A stretch of DNA of 64,000 nucleotides from Nocardioides thalensis (GTDB lineage Bacteria > Actinomycetota > Actinomycetes > Propionibacteriales > Nocardioidaceae): the NCBI RefSeq assembly GCF_013410655.1, contig NZ_JACCFP010000001.1:2813501-2877500 (forward strand). Direction: 5' to 3'. The translations under genes and the position numbers were made by a program. The notes below the pieces were generated by a model. It worked only from the letters and a program-made list of their open reading frames with translations. It made no database searches and was not told the DNA's origin. Numbering within the stretch: position 1 is the stretch's first letter; each line of letters begins with the position of its first letter. Below, in pieces: positions 42,483-58,967 of the stretch.

Positions 42483-42919
42483 TTGTTCCAGTCGGTGCCG
42501 GGCGGCCTGGCCTCGAGCCAGGCCTGGAAGCCGGTCAGCGACGACTCGCTCATCGCGAGCTCCACGTCACCCTCGAGCGAGTGGCAGCGGATGACGACGT
42601 GGTCGGGATAGAGCGACATCAGCTCCGAGCCCTCCGGGAGCCGGCGGTCGCCGTACGACAGCTGCTCGCGGTACCAGACGGCCTTGGGCCGGGGCCAGAG
42701 CGTGAAGATCCGGAACCACTCGAGCTTCTCGCCGGAGTAGCGCCCCAGGCCGAGCACCCAGCCACGGCCGGCGACGTCCGAGCTCAGCCGGTGGCTGAGC
42801 TCGAACGTGCCGCCGTGACGGGCAATGAACCTGCGGCGGAGGATCAGGCCGACGCCGAAGGCGATGAGCAGGAGCAGCACGGCGCCCGATATGTCGAGCA
42901 GCCACTGCCACCACGCCAT
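42479..42919 (-). CDS. DUF2550 membrane protein
   Basis: A 146-aa protein with one N-terminal membrane helix (about residues 7-28) and a soluble domain containing GWVLGLGRYSGEKLEWFRIF and LSYGDRRLPEGSE. DUF2550 proteins are conserved immediately downstream of atpC in actinobacteria. Function is unknown. It lies 31 bp after atpC. Confidence 0.85.
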   Translation of the reverse strand: MAWWQWLLDISGAVLLLLIAFGVGLILRRRFIARHGGTFELSHRLSSDVAGRGWVLGLGRYSGEKLEWFRIFTLWPRPKAVWYREQLSYGDRRLPEGSELMSLYPDHVVIRCHSLEGDVELAMSESSLTGFQAWLEARPPGTDWNK

Positions 42920-42950
42920 CGAGCCTCCGCCGCGCCCTTCTGTTCGAGAC

Positions 42951-43358
42951 CTAGGAAGCCTTCTCGGCGGCCCGGATGCGCGCCTCGGCGTGCCGGACCC
43001 GCTGCTCAGCCTCGTTGTTGGCGCCGATCAGGCCGCGCGCCTCCTCGAGCTCGGCCTTCGCCTGCTCGACGTGGATCTCCTCGCCGAGCTCGACGTGCTC
43101 GGAGAGGATCGACACCCGGTTGTTGGCGACCGAGATGAAGCCACCGTCGACCGCTGCGACGACGACGTCGTTGGTGTCCGCGACCTGGATCTCGACGACC
43201 GCCTCCGTGAGGAGGGACAGCATCGGGGCGTGGTCGCGCAGGACACCGACGTCACCCTCGACCGTGCGCGCGATGACCATCGCGGCCGAGCCGGACCACA
43301 CGGTCCGGTCGGCGGCGACGAGCTCCACGTGCAGGGGCTCGGAAGTGGTGTCGGCCAT
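42951..43358 (-). CDS. atpC: F1Fo ATP synthase subunit epsilon
   Basis: A 135-aa subunit of the F1 stalk that regulates hydrolysis. The N-terminal beta-sandwich has ELVAADRTVWSGSAAMV and EGDVGVLRDHAPMLSLL; the C-terminal helical part is Glu/Ala-rich. Start ATG is three bases from the atpD stop. Confidence 0.93.
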   Translation of the reverse strand: MADTTSEPLHVELVAADRTVWSGSAAMVIARTVEGDVGVLRDHAPMLSLLTEAVVEIQVADTNDVVVAAVDGGFISVANNRVSILSEHVELGEEIHVEQAKAELEEARGLIGANNEAEQRVRHAEARIRAAEKAS

Positions 43359-43360
43359 GG

Positions 43361-45779
<2,419 letters not shown>

Positions 45780-45781
45780 CG

Positions 45782-47419
45782 TCAGCCCCGCTTCTGCTTG
45801 ACGATCTGCTCCTGCTCGAGCTCGTCGTCGGCCATCGCACCAGCCTCGGGCTCGTGCCCGACCTTGATGCTGCCGCCCTCGGAGGTCTCGAACTGGTCGA
45901 GGAAGGAGTTGTACGCCGACTCCAGGCCGGCCTCGTCCTCGAATTTGGTGGTCTCGCGGATCGCGGCGAGGACCCCCTCGTGCGAGCGGCGCAGGTAGTC
46001 GAGGAACTCCTGCTCGAAGCGCAGCACGTCCTCGGTCGGGACGTCGTCGAGGCGGCCGGTGGTACCGAGCCACAGCGAGACGGTCATCTCCTCGAGCGGG
46101 TACGGCGAGTAGGCCGGCTGCTTGAGCAGCGCCATCAGCCGCTGGCCGCGGGCCAGCTGCTGCTTGGACGCGGCGTCGAGGTCGGAGGCGAACATGGCGA
46201 ACGCCTCCATGGCGCGGAACTGCGCCAGGTCGACCTTCAGGGAGCCGGTGACGGCCTTCATCGCCTTCGTCATCGCCGCGCCACCGACGCGGGAGACCGA
46301 GACGCCGACGTCGATCGCTGGCCGCTGGTTGGCAGCGAACAGGTCGGACTGCAGGAAGATCTGGCCGTCGGTGATCGAGATGACGTTGGTCGGGATGTAG
46401 GCCGACACGTCGTTGGCCTTGGTCTCGATGATCGGCAGACCGGTCATCGATCCCGCGCCCATGTCGTCGGACAGCTTCGCGCAACGCTCCAGCAGGCGGG
46501 AGTGCAGGTAGAAGACGTCGCCCGGGTAGGCCTCGCGGCCCGGCGGGCGCCGCAGCAGCAGCGACACGGCGCGGTAGGCCTCGGCCTGCTTGGTCAGGTC
46601 GTCGAACACGATGAGGACGTGCTTGCCGTCGTACATCCAGTGCTGTCCGATGGCCGAGCCGGTGTAGGGCGCGAGGTACTTGAAGCCCGCGCTGTCGGAC
46701 GCCGGGGCCGCGACGATCGTCGTGTACTCCAGCGCACCGGCCTCCTCGAGGGCGCCACGCACGGAGGCGATGGTCGAGCCCTTCTGGCCGATGGCGACGT
46801 AGATGCAGCGGACCTGCTTGCTCGGGTCGCCCGACTCCCAGTTCTGCTTCTGGTTGATGATCGTGTCGATCGCGATCGTGGTCTTGCCGGTCGCGCGGTC
46901 GCCGATGATCAGCTGGCGCTGGCCGCGGCCGATCGGGGTCATCGCGTCGATCGCCTTGATGCCGGTGGCGAGCGGCTCGTGCACCGACTTGCGGGCCATG
47001 ACGCCCGGCGCCTGGAGCTCGAGGATGCGGCGACCCTCGGCCTCGATCTCGCCGAGACCGTCGATCGGGTTGCCGAGCGGGTCGACCACGCGGCCGAGGA
47101 AGTTGGCGCCGACGGGGACCGAGAGGACCTCGCCGGTGCGGCGGACCGTCTGGCCCTCCTCGATCTTGTCGAAGTCACCGAGGATGACGACACCGATCTC
47201 GCGGTCCTCGAGGTTCAGGGCCAGGCCGCGGGTGCCGTCCTCGAACTCGAGCAGCTCGTTGGCCATCGCCGAGGGCAGGCCGCTGACGCGGGCGATGCCG
47301 TCACCGGCGGACGCGACGGTGCCGACCTCTTCCTTGCTCGCCGCAGCGGGCTGGTAGTCGGCGACGTACTTGGCCAGCGCGTCGCGGATCTCGTCAGGAC
47401 GGATGGACAGTTCCGTCAT
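45782..47419 (-). CDS. atpA: F1Fo ATP synthase subunit alpha
   Basis: A 545-aa non-catalytic nucleotide-binding subunit. P-loop [29 protein letters not shown] at the N-terminus and [20 protein letters not shown] are typical. Start ATG with AGAAGGA upstream. The C-terminal 30 residues form an acidic and basic tail beyond many homologues, as in other actinobacteria. Confidence 0.98.
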   Translation of the reverse strand: MTELSIRPDEIRDALAKYVADYQPAAASKEEVGTVASAGDGIARVSGLPSAMANELLEFEDGTRGLALNLEDREIGVVILGDFDKIEEGQTVRRTGEVLSVPVGANFLGRVVDPLGNPIDGLGEIEAEGRRILELQAPGVMARKSVHEPLATGIKAIDAMTPIGRGQRQLIIGDRATGKTTIAIDTIINQKQNWESGDPSKQVRCIYVAIGQKGSTIASVRGALEEAGALEYTTIVAAPASDSAGFKYLAPYTGSAIGQHWMYDGKHVLIVFDDLTKQAEAYRAVSLLLRRPPGREAYPGDVFYLHSRLLERCAKLSDDMGAGSMTGLPIIETKANDVSAYIPTNVISITDGQIFLQSDLFAANQRPAIDVGVSVSRVGGAAMTKAMKAVTGSLKVDLAQFRAMEAFAMFASDLDAASKQQLARGQRLMALLKQPAYSPYPLEEMTVSLWLGTTGRLDDVPTEDVLRFEQEFLDYLRRSHEGVLAAIRETTKFEDEAGLESAYNSFLDQFETSEGGSIKVGHEPEAGAMADDELEQEQIVKQKRG

Positions 47420-47474
47420 CGTCAGTCCTTCTCTCTTGTGCTTCGAAAACTCAGGGTGGGCGGGTGCGGTGCCG

Positions 47475-48289
47475 TCAGCCAGCGAGGCTACGTCGGGCGA
47501 CGTCGAGGCGGCTCGAGACCGTCCCGTCGATGACGTCGTCGCCGATCTCGACCCGGATGCCGCCGAGGACGGCCGGGTCGACGACGACGTTGAGGTGGAC
47601 CGGCACGCCGTACTGCCGGCTCAGGGCGTCGGCCAGCCGCTGCTGCTCGCCGTCGGCGAGGGGGCGGGCGGCGTGGACGGTCGCGACGCGCTGTCCGTGG
47701 ACGGACGCGGCGACCTTCTCGTAGTCCTCCAGCGCGGCCGTCACCGTGCGGTGCGTGCCGGCCAGGGACTGCTTGACCAGGGCGATGGTGGAGGGCAGCG
47801 CCTTTCCTCCGAGGAGGTCCTCCACCAGGCCGTTCTTGTCGGCGACGGTGCGCGCGGGGTCGGAGAGCGCGTTCCGGAGCTCGCTGTTGTCGGCGACCAC
47901 CGAGCGGACCGCGAACAGCTCGTCGACGAGCCGCTCGCTGTCGGTGCCGGCCGCGCGGACCGCAGAGACGACGCCGAGGTGCTCGAGGGCGTCGGCGAGG
48001 TCGCGCGTCCGGGTCCACCGGCGGCCGACGGCTGCGGTGAGCAGGTCGAGGGTGGCGCCGTCCACCTTGCCGCCGAAGACCTCACCGGTCAGACCGGAAC
48101 GGGCCTCGGCGGGCACGGTGGCATCGGTCGCGTAGCGCCGCAGCGCGCCCTCGGCGCGCAGCGTGTCGGCCACCGAGAACAGCTCGGTGGCCACCACCTC
48201 GGCCTTGTCCTGCGCCACGCCGCCGACCTGGTCGGTCAGCGCGGCGACGGCCTCGGCCGAGGCACCACGGAATCCGGCAGGAGCAACCA

Positions 48290-48290
<1 letters not shown>
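47475..48290 (-). CDS. atpH: F1Fo ATP synthase subunit delta
   Basis: A 271-aa stator subunit, longer than the 180-aa E. coli form because of an N-terminal extension found in actinobacteria. The C-terminal domain has [20 protein letters not shown] and [20 protein letters not shown]. It is not fused to a b-type domain, unlike the mycobacterial b-delta protein. Its start shares a base with the atpF stop. Confidence 0.94.
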
Positions 48291-48850
<560 letters not shown>

Positions 48851-48907
48851 CTATCTGGGTCGAGCGTTGATGAGGTGCTGCTCAGGACGTCGGTCGGAGA
48901 CCGAACG

Positions 48908-50012
<1,105 letters not shown>

Positions 50013-50021
50013 CAGGTCTCC

Positions 50022-50273
50022 TTACTCCGTGTCCTGCGGGTCTGACTGTGCTTGTGGGGAGCCGGGCTCATCGGGCGGCTCCTGCCGGAAGCGTGCGAAT
50101 GTCATGTAGATGCCCATCGCCGCGCCGGCCAGGATGCCGATCGCCACCAGGTAGCGGGTGCCGAGCCACCTGTCCGCGAGCCAGCCCAGCAGCCCGTAGA
50201 AAGCGACCCCGGCCACGATGTAGCCGAACGCATGCCACGGGTCGCCCTTCGGTTTCTCGTCGGGCTGACTCAT
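50022..50273 (-). CDS. AtpZ/AtpI-family protein
   Basis: An 83-aa protein with two hydrophobic segments (FGYIVAGVAFYGLLGWLADR, VAIGILAGAAMGIYMTFAR). It belongs to the AtpZ/AtpI group that assists c-ring assembly or Mg2+ uptake, here just before atpB. Confidence 0.82.
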   Translation of the reverse strand: MSQPDEKPKGDPWHAFGYIVAGVAFYGLLGWLADRWLGTRYLVAIGILAGAAMGIYMTFARFRQEPPDEPGSPQAQSDPQDTE

Positions 50274-50303
50274 TGCGCCCCGGACAATAGCAGCAGGTTC
50301 GCC

Positions 50304-50801
50304 TCACCTTGCACCGCCCTCCGTCGCGTGGGCGTGAGCCTCATCGGCCGTGTTCGACGCCGTGTTCACCGGGCGTTCAGCGGGCTCGTCGAACACCGGG
50401 ATTCGGGCGGTCGAGGTGGCCCAGATCTGCACGAACGACCAGGTCAGCGCGCCGAGGATGATCGCTCCCCCGAGCCAGACGCGATCGAGGGTCGAGTCGA
50501 GCAGGCCGGAACGGTTGACCGCCACGAACACCAGCGCCATCAACAGCACCTGGAACGTGTAGGTGAGCAGCGCGACGAGCAGCGAGGCGACCGGCATCAG
50601 CTTGGACACCCCGTCGACCGCGAACGCGCCGAACGCGAAGACACCCACCGCGATCACGGTGCCGACGAGGGCGCCGTACGCCGCTGCGCTGCCCTGCGTG
50701 AGGGCCGCGACAACGGCGAGCGCACCACCGAGACCGACCGTCACGAGAGCCGCGACGACCAGCGGCGTCGTGCGCCTGGCGGTGCGTTCGGTCGTCTGCA
50801 T
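50304..50801 (-). CDS. atpI: ATP synthase protein I (AtpI-like)
   Basis: A 165-aa protein with four hydrophobic segments, first gene of the ATP synthase set. LLVALLTYTFQVLLMALVFV and WLGGAIILGALTWSFVQIW are typical of the AtpI group. A polar C-terminal tail follows. Identity rests on position and topology. Confidence 0.8.
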   Translation of the reverse strand: MQTTERTARRTTPLVVAALVTVGLGGALAVVAALTQGSAAAYGALVGTVIAVGVFAFGAFAVDGVSKLMPVASLLVALLTYTFQVLLMALVFVAVNRSGLLDSTLDRVWLGGAIILGALTWSFVQIWATSTARIPVFDEPAERPVNTASNTADEAHAHATEGGAR

Positions 50802-50843
50802 CGGGCGGCCGTTCTGGTCGTTGGTCGGTGCTCGTGAAAGTTA

Positions 50844-52007
50844 TCACAAAGTCCCGGAGGGCTCCGCATCGGGGCCTTCGGTACCCACTTTCCCGGGACG
50901 TTGCACCACCGGGAGCACGAAGGTCAGGGCGACCGTGACGACGAACGCGACGGCCACGCCGATCCACACCGCCACCCCCGTGTAGAGGCTCGCGAACACC
51001 GTGCTGAACGCGATCAACCCGGCCCACAGCCACATGATGAGGACGGCCCTCCCCTGCGAGTGCCCGATCTCCAGCAGCCGGTGGTGCAGGTGCTGCTTGT
51101 CGGGGGCGAACGGCGAGCGGCGGGCCCACGTGCGTCGTACGACGGCGAGCACGAGGTCGGCGAGCGGGACAATCAGGATCAGCACGGGCAGCGCCGCAGG
51201 CAGCAGCACGGGCAGCATGCTCGACCGCCCGCCCCCGGCCCCCTTGGTCAGGTCGCCCGGGCCGAACTGCGTCGTCAGGGTGATCGCCGTGGCGGACAGC
51301 ACCAGGCCGAGCAGCATCGAGCCGCTGTCGCCCATGAACAGGCGCGCCGGATGGAGGTTGTGGGCGAGGAAGCCGGCGCACGCGCCCGCAAGCGCCGCCG
51401 ACAGCAGCGCGCTCGTGGTCGCTCGCGTGACGTCGTTGGCGTAGGAGAGCGTGTAGGCGAAGAGGAAGAACGCCACCGCGCTGATGCCGATGACGCCGGC
51501 GGCCAGCCCGTCGAGGCCGTCGATGAAGTTCACCGCGTTGACGGTGGCGACGACCAGGAAGGCCGTCAGCAGCGCACCCTGGGCGAGATCGAGCGAGAAC
51601 TGCTCGCCGTTGGCGTAGTAGAAGTAGCGGAACTGGATGCCGGAGTAGACGAGGACCCCGACCGCGAGCACCTGGCCGCCGAACTTGGTCAGCGCGTCGA
51701 GCTCGAAGATGTCGTCGATGACCCCGACCGCGCAGACCAGCGCCCCGGCGACCAGCACCGACAGCGCGTCCTCGAACACCCACGGGGCCGAGGTGGAGAG
51801 GAACGGCAGCTCGCGCGCGACCAGGAACGCGCCGAAGAGGCCGCCCAGCATCGCCAGCCCGCCGAGGTACGGGATCGGCTCGTCGTGGACGTCGCGGTCG
51901 CGCACCTTGGCCACCGCTCCGGTGCGCACGGCGATCTCGCGCGCGACGACCGTGAGCAGGTAGGTCACCGCCGCGGCGACGAGGAAGACGACGAGGTACT
52001 CGCGCAT
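50844..52007 (-). CDS. WecA/MraY-family glycosyl-1-phosphate transferase
   Basis: A 387-aa membrane protein with about 11 helices that transfers a sugar-1-phosphate (probably GlcNAc-1-P) from UDP-sugar to decaprenyl phosphate, the first step in arabinogalactan linker or teichoic acid synthesis. Conserved loops are GVIDDIFELDALTKF, VNAVNFIDGLDGLAAG, HPARLFMGDSGS and DKQHLHHRLL. The HLHHR loop separates it from MraY. The ATG start shares one base with the sua5 stop. Confidence 0.9.
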   Translation of the reverse strand: MREYLVVFLVAAAVTYLLTVVAREIAVRTGAVAKVRDRDVHDEPIPYLGGLAMLGGLFGAFLVARELPFLSTSAPWVFEDALSVLVAGALVCAVGVIDDIFELDALTKFGGQVLAVGVLVYSGIQFRYFYYANGEQFSLDLAQGALLTAFLVVATVNAVNFIDGLDGLAAGVIGISAVAFFLFAYTLSYANDVTRATTSALLSAALAGACAGFLAHNLHPARLFMGDSGSMLLGLVLSATAITLTTQFGPGDLTKGAGGGRSSMLPVLLPAALPVLILIVPLADLVLAVVRRTWARRSPFAPDKQHLHHRLLEIGHSQGRAVLIMWLWAGLIAFSTVFASLYTGVAVWIGVAVAFVVTVALTFVLPVVQRPGKVGTEGPDAEPSGTL

Positions 52008-52684
52008 CAGCCCGTCTCGTCGGTCTCGACGGTCACCGCGTGCTCGGCGAGCGCCTCGTCGAGCTGCTCGACACTGATCGCGCCGAGACGCAGCAGGCGG
52101 GGCCGGTCCCCCGTCGCGTCGACGATCGTGGACGGCACGTTGCCGGGCGTGGTGCCGCCGTCGATCACGACGGCCACCTTCTCGCCGAGCATCTCCATGG
52201 CCTGGTCGGCGTCGGTCGCCGCGTCGTGGCCGGTGAGGTTGGCCGAGCTGACGGCGAGCGGTCCGGTGCGGTCGAGCAGCTTGCGGGCGACCTCGTGGTC
52301 GGGCATCCGCACCGCGACGGTGCCCCGGGTGTCGCCGAGGTCCCACTGGAGCGAGGACTGCTCGTGGCACACCACGGTCAGCGGCCCGGGCCAGAACGCG
52401 TCGACGAGCGGCCGGACGTACGGCGGCACGTCGCTCGCGAGCGCGTCGAGCGTGCCGGCGCTGCCGACCAGGACGGGCGGCGGCATGTCACGGCCCCGCC
52501 CCTTCGCGTCGAGCAGCCGCTGGACGGCGCCGGAGTCGAATGCGTCGGCGGCGATGCCGTAGACGGTGTCGGTGGGGAGCACGACCAGGCGCCCCCGCTG
52601 GATCGCGAGGCTGGCCGCGTCGACGGCGGCCTCGACGTCCTCGGGCGACGCCGGGTCGACGGTGGCGAAGCGCTGGGCAGTCAC
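52007..52684 (-). CDS. L-threonylcarbamoyladenylate synthase (Sua5/TsaC)
   Basis: A 225-aa protein that forms threonylcarbamoyl-AMP for the t6A modification of tRNAs. RGRLVVLPTDTVYGIAADAF, KGRGRDMPPPVLV, FWPGPLTVV and VRMPDHEVARKLL are the YrdC-domain motifs. It lacks the extra C-terminal Sua5 domain. GTG start. Confidence 0.92.
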   Translation of the reverse strand: MTAQRFATVDPASPEDVEAAVDAASLAIQRGRLVVLPTDTVYGIAADAFDSGAVQRLLDAKGRGRDMPPPVLVGSAGTLDALASDVPPYVRPLVDAFWPGPLTVVCHEQSSLQWDLGDTRGTVAVRMPDHEVARKLLDRTGPLAVSSANLTGHDAATDADQAMEMLGEKVAVVIDGGTTPGNVPSTIVDATGDRPRLLRLGAISVEQLDEALAEHAVTVETDETG

Positions 52685-52712
52685 CCGGCCATCCTCGCAC
52701 CGCCCGGCGCGG

Positions 52713-53555
52713 TCAGCCGACCGGGGCACGCCGCGCGGTCAGGAACCGGGGGCGGCCCGCGAGGTCCTCGTGGTCGCGGACCTCCTGCCACCGCCCGGTG
52801 GCGGCGAACACGGCCGGCGCGGACTCCCCCTGGACGTCGGCATGCTCGACGCCGATCACCCCGCCCTCCTTGAGGAGCACGGCGCCGCGCGCCTCGAGCA
52901 GGCGGATGGCGTCGAGGCCGTCCTGCCCGGAGAAGAGGGCCAGGTGCGGGTCGTGGTCGCGCGCCTCGGTCGCCACCGACTCCCACGCCTCGAGCGGCAC
53001 GTACGGCGGGTTGCACACCAGCACGTCGACCTCGCCGAGGAGGTCGTCGAACGCCGTGAACGCATCGCCCTGGCGCAGGTCCACCCCGCTGCCGGCGAGG
53101 TTGCGCTCCGCCCACGCGTGTGCGTCCTCGGACAGCTCCACGGCGTGGACCCGAGCGCTCGGCACCTCGTCGGCGACCGCCTTGGCGATCGCGCCCGATC
53201 CGGTGCAGAGGTCGACCACGACGGTGCCGGCGCCCGCCTGCTCGATGGCCCAGCCGGCGAGCAGCTCTGTCTCGGGCCGGGGGACGAAGACGCCGGGGCC
53301 GACGGCGAGCTCGACGTGGCGGAAGTAGGCGACGCCGGTGAGGTGCTGCAACGGCTCGCGGGCGGAGCGCCGTACGACGAGCTCGTCGAAGGCGGCGGCC
53401 TGCTCGGCCGTGACGTCGGTGACGAGGGCGAGCCCGCTCTTGCTCGTGCCGAGCACGTGAGCGAGCAGCACGGCCGCGTCGTGATCGGGGCTCGCGACCC
53501 CGGCGGCGGCGAGCGTCTGCCGCGCTGCGCGCAGCAGGTCGCGTCGCGAGGTCAC
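52713..53555 (-). CDS. prmC: Release factor glutamine N5-methyltransferase
   Basis: A 280-aa SAM-dependent enzyme that methylates the GGQ Gln of RF1 and RF2. SAM motif [13 protein letters not shown] (residues 115-127) and catalytic NPPY (182-185, in [12 protein letters not shown]) are present. Its GTG overlaps the prfA stop codon by GTGA, matching the enzyme-substrate relation. Confidence 0.95.
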   Translation of the reverse strand: MTSRRDLLRAARQTLAAAGVASPDHDAAVLLAHVLGTSKSGLALVTDVTAEQAAAFDELVVRRSAREPLQHLTGVAYFRHVELAVGPGVFVPRPETELLAGWAIEQAGAGTVVVDLCTGSGAIAKAVADEVPSARVHAVELSEDAHAWAERNLAGSGVDLRQGDAFTAFDDLLGEVDVLVCNPPYVPLEAWESVATEARDHDPHLALFSGQDGLDAIRLLEARGAVLLKEGGVIGVEHADVQGESAPAVFAATGRWQEVRDHEDLAGRPRFLTARRAPVG

Positions 53556-54628
53556 GACTCCAGCGCCGCCAGCCGCGTGGCCATGTCCAGCTCCGCCACT
53601 GAGTCGAGCACCGGCTGGAGGTCGCCGTCGAGCACGGCGTCGAGGTTGTAGGCCTTGTAGCCGGTGCGGTGGTCGGAGATGCGGTTCTCCGGGAAGTTGT
53701 AGGTGCGGATCCGCTCGGAGCGATCGACGGTGCGCACCTGGCTGCGCCGGGCCTCACCGGCGGCGGCGTCGGCCTCCTCCTGGGCGGCGGCGAGCAGCCG
53801 CGCGCGCAGGATGCGCATCGCCTGCTCCTTGTTCTGCAGCTGGCTCTTCTCGTTCTGACAGCTGACGACGATGCCGGTGGGCAGGTGCGTGATGCGCACC
53901 GCGGAGTCAGTGGTGTTGACCGACTGGCCTCCGGGCCCGCTGCTGCGGAAGACGTCGATGCGCAGGTCGTTGTCGTTGATCTCGACGTCGACCTGCTCGG
54001 CCTCGGGCAGCACGAGGACACCCGCGGCGGAGGTGTGGATCCGGCCCTGCGACTCGGTGACCGGCACCCGCTGCACCCGGTGCACGCCGCCCTCGAACTT
54101 CAGCAGCCCGAACGGCGCCTGGCCGGGCTCGCTGCTCCCGCCCTTCACCGCGACCGTGACCGACTTGTAGCCGCCGAGGTCGGACTCGGTGGCGTCGATG
54201 ACCTCGGTCTTCCAGCCGCGCCGCTCGGCGTAGCGGGTGTACATCCGCAGCAGGTCGCCCGCGAAGAGAGCGCTCTCCTCGCCGCCCTCCCCCGACTTCA
54301 CCTCGAGGATCGCGTCCTTGTCGTCGGTGGGGTCGCGCGGCACGAGCAGCCGGCGGAGCCGCTCGGCGGCCGCCTCCTGCCCCTCGAGCAGCGCGGTGAC
54401 CTCGTCGGCGAACGACGGGTCGTCGGCGGCCAGCTCGCGAGCGGCGCCGGCGTCCTCGCCGTACTGCTGCCACTCGCGCCAGGCGCCGATGATGGCGCCC
54501 AGCTCGGCGTACCGCCGGTTGAGGGTACGCGCGAGCCGGGCGTCAGCGTGCGTCTCTGGCAGAGCGAGCTTCTGCTCCAGGTCCGCATGCTCAGCAAGCA
54601 GACCTTCTACTGCGTCAAATGCACTCAC
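53552..54628 (-). CDS. prfA: Peptide chain release factor 1
   Basis: A 358-aa RF1. The GGQ motif is at 233-235 ([11 protein letters not shown]), and the stop-codon tripeptide is PVT at 189-191 ([13 protein letters not shown]). [18 protein letters not shown] is also typical. The GTG start begins [11 protein letters not shown]; longer in-frame extensions lack conserved sequence. Confidence 0.97.
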   Translation of the reverse strand: MSAFDAVEGLLAEHADLEQKLALPETHADARLARTLNRRYAELGAIIGAWREWQQYGEDAGAARELAADDPSFADEVTALLEGQEAAAERLRRLLVPRDPTDDKDAILEVKSGEGGEESALFAGDLLRMYTRYAERRGWKTEVIDATESDLGGYKSVTVAVKGGSSEPGQAPFGLLKFEGGVHRVQRVPVTESQGRIHTSAAGVLVLPEAEQVDVEINDNDLRIDVFRSSGPGGQSVNTTDSAVRITHLPTGIVVSCQNEKSQLQNKEQAMRILRARLLAAAQEEADAAAGEARRSQVRTVDRSERIRTYNFPENRISDHRTGYKAYNLDAVLDGDLQPVLDSVAELDMATRLAALES

Positions 54629-54757
54629 TCTGCCTGGCCTTCCAGCGTCGTTCGGTGCGTGCGATGGCAAGGCGGAGGAAGGAGGCGGCCTTCAAGCGAA
54701 GCGGGCCGTCGACTGACGACAACGCAGCCAGCGTGCGTGCCGGGCGGCGCTGGGAGG

Positions 54758-54970
54758 TCAGGACTGCTTCTTGCCGTACTTTGCCTCAAACTTCGCGACG
54801 CGACCGCCGGTGTCGAGGATCTTCTGCTTGCCCGTGTAGAACGGGTGGCACTGCGAGCAGACGTCGGAGTGGATCGAGCCCGACGCGACCGTGCTGCGCG
54901 TGATGAACTGCGCGCCACAGGTGCAGGTGACCTGGGTGACCACGTAGTCGGGGTGGATGTCCTTCTTCAT
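54758..54970 (-). CDS. rpmE: 50S ribosomal protein L31 (zinc-binding C+ form)
   Basis: A 70-aa protein with four Cys (16, 18, 38 and 41) as CTC...CSQC, the zinc-binding form, so expressed when zinc is sufficient. [10 protein letters not shown] and [18 protein letters not shown] are canonical. Confidence 0.97.
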   Translation of the reverse strand: MKKDIHPDYVVTQVTCTCGAQFITRSTVASGSIHSDVCSQCHPFYTGKQKILDTGGRVAKFEAKYGKKQS

Positions 54971-55079
54971 GGATTCCTCACAAGGGTTTCAAGGGTCTCC
55001 CGGGTCGCCGTGCGGGATGCAGGCGTGAACCGGGGCCGACCCACAAGTCTACGGGGTACGGCGAGCGGGAGACGAATCG

Positions 55080-56834
<1,755 letters not shown>

Positions 56835-56979
56835 GTGAGGTCCTTCCCACGTATCGGTGGCCCCGACGGACGAGCACGCACAGGTGCGGGTCGGGGCGAG
56901 GGAGTTTGAATGCGCGTATCGGATCGATCCGGTGTCGCGCTGCACGGCTGATCAGCCGAGCGGCCTCAATGTACCACCG

Positions 56980-57891
56980 TCACCACGCGGTGGCGCCGCG
57001 CATGTCGACCGCGAGGTCGAGCGCCGTCCAACCCTCCGGGCAGCGGTCGACGAGGTCCGCGATGCGGTCGCGGTCGGAGGTGTCGGTGAACGCCAGGACC
57101 GTCGGCCCCGCGCCCGACACGATCGCGGGTACGGCGTCCGCGCGCAGCGTCTCGACCAGCTCGAGGCTGGCGGGCATCGCCGGCCGGCGGTAGTCCTGGT
57201 GCAGCCGGTCCTCGGTCGCGCGCAGCAGCTCCTGCGGCCGCCCTCCGAGCGCGGCGACCAGCAGCGCGGCGCGGCCGGCGTTCGTGGCCGCGTCCGCGTG
57301 CGGCACCTCGGCGGGCAGCAGCCCGCGCGCCATCGCCGTCGACACCGGCTCCGGCGGGATGAAGACGACGGCACCGACGCGCGGGTCGACCGCCCCCGGG
57401 ACGGCGTAGAACGAACCGTCGGCGTCCTGTCCCGAGATCGTGAAGCCACCGAGGAGCGCGGGCGCGACGTTGTCGGGGTGGCCCTCGATCCGCGCCGCGA
57501 GGTCGAGCAGGGCGGCGTCGTCGAGCAGCAGCCGACCTCCGGCGACCAGCTCGCGCGCGAGCCAGACGCCGGCGACGATCGCCGCGGAGGACGACCCCAT
57601 CCCGCGCGCGTGCGGGATGACGTTGACGCAGGACAGCCGCAGGCCGGCGGGCTTCACCTCGAGCGCCTCGAACGCGGCGTACATCGACCGGACGACGAGG
57701 TGCGACTCGTCGCGCGGCACGTCCTCGGCGCCGAAGCCCTCGACCTCGATCACGACGCCGTCGTCGGTGACCTCGGCCTCGAGCCGGTCACGGAGGCCGA
57801 GCGCGAGCCCGAGCGCGTCGAAGCCGGGGCCGAGGTTGGCCGAGGTCGCGGGCACGGACACCCGGGCGACTCCCGGGGCGAAGCCGTTCAC
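56980..57891 (-). CDS. thrB: Homoserine kinase
   Basis: A 303-aa GHMP kinase that phosphorylates homoserine. ATP motif PHARGMGSSSAAIVAG (93-108), N-terminal VSVPATSANLGPGFDALG and C-terminal IVSGAGPTVLAF. GTG start, two bases after the thrC stop. Confidence 0.94.
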   Translation of the reverse strand: MNGFAPGVARVSVPATSANLGPGFDALGLALGLRDRLEAEVTDDGVVIEVEGFGAEDVPRDESHLVVRSMYAAFEALEVKPAGLRLSCVNVIPHARGMGSSSAAIVAGVWLARELVAGGRLLLDDAALLDLAARIEGHPDNVAPALLGGFTISGQDADGSFYAVPGAVDPRVGAVVFIPPEPVSTAMARGLLPAEVPHADAATNAGRAALLVAALGGRPQELLRATEDRLHQDYRRPAMPASLELVETLRADAVPAIVSGAGPTVLAFTDTSDRDRIADLVDRCPEGWTALDLAVDMRGATAW

Positions 57892-57893
57892 GC

Positions 57894-58967
57894 CTACAGT
57901 CCAGCGGCGGTCGCGGCCGCGTCGACCTCGGCGTCCACCACGGTGTCGGGGAGGACGACCCCCTCGAGGGCGGTCGCGATGTCCTTGAGGCCGTGGCCGG
58001 TCACCGTGATCGCCACGGTGGCCCCGGTGTACGACGCGCCGCCGGCGAGCTCCTGCAGCAGCCCGGCGATGCCGGCCGCGGAGGCGGGCTCGACGAACAG
58101 GCCGTCGTGGCGGGCGAGCTCCTGCTGCGCCGCGAGGATCTGCGCGTCGGAGACCGACGCGAACCGGCCGCCGGACTCGTCGCGGGCGGCCTCGGCCAGC
58201 TTCCACGACGCAGGATTGCCGATGCGGATCGCCGTCGCCTTGGTCTCGGGGTCGGGGAACGGCTCGCCGGTCACGAGGGGCGCCGCGCCCTCGGCCTGGA
58301 AGCCGCGCATCACGGGCTTCTTCGACGCCCGCCCCAGCGCGGCGTACTGCATATAGCCGAGCCAGTACGCCGAGACGTTGCCGGCGTTGCCGACCGGCAG
58401 CAGGTGGTAGTCGGGAGCGTCGCCGAGGAAGTCGACGATCTCGAACGCGGCGGTCTTCTGGCCCTCGAGCCGCACCGGGTTGACCGAGTTCACGAGGGCG
58501 ACCGGGTAGTTCCATGCCATCTCGCGCGCCATCCGCAGGCAGTCGTCGAAGTTGCCCCGGACCTGGATCAGCCGCGAGCCGTGCAGCACCGCCTGCGCCA
58601 TCTTGCCGGCGGCGATCTTGCCCTCGGGCACGAGCACGACCGGCGTCAGGCCGGCCTTGGCGGCGTACGCGGCCATCGACGCCGAGGTGTTGCCGGTCGA
58701 CGCGCAGACCACGGCCTTCGCGCCCTCGGCGGCGGCGACCGAGATGGCGGCGGTCATGCCGCGGTCCTTGAAGGAGCCGGTCGGGTTGCTGCCCTCGACC
58801 TTGAGCCAGACCTGCGCACCGGTCAGACCGGAGAGCCACTCCGAGTGCACGAGCGGCGTGCCGCCCTCACGCAGCGTCACCGCCGGGGTGCCGGCGGGGA
58901 TGTCGAGGAGCTCGCGGTACTCCTCGATCACGCCGCGCCACTGGTGGGTCCCCTGGGTCACGTTCAC
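57894..58967 (-). CDS. thrC: Threonine synthase
   Basis: A 357-aa PLP enzyme. The Schiff-base Lys is in [11 protein letters not shown] (Lys67), and [14 protein letters not shown] binds the PLP phosphate. It makes threonine from phosphohomoserine. GTG start overlapping the hom stop (GTGA). Confidence 0.95.
   Translation of the reverse strand: MNVTQGTHQWRGVIEEYRELLDIPAGTPAVTLREGGTPLVHSEWLSGLTGAQVWLKVEGSNPTGSFKDRGMTAAISVAAAEGAKAVVCASTGNTSASMAAYAAKAGLTPVVLVPEGKIAAGKMAQAVLHGSRLIQVRGNFDDCLRMAREMAWNYPVALVNSVNPVRLEGQKTAAFEIVDFLGDAPDYHLLPVGNAGNVSAYWLGYMQYAALGRASKKPVMRGFQAEGAAPLVTGEPFPDPETKATAIRIGNPASWKLAEAARDESGGRFASVSDAQILAAQQELARHDGLFVEPASAAGIAGLLQELAGGASYTGATVAITVTGHGLKDIATALEGVVLPDTVVDAEVDAAATAAGL

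Noticed and set aside
56940-56958. CGGCTGATCAGCCG hairpin between thrB and rho
   Set aside because: The stem is short and has no T-run in either direction, so it is not called as a terminator.
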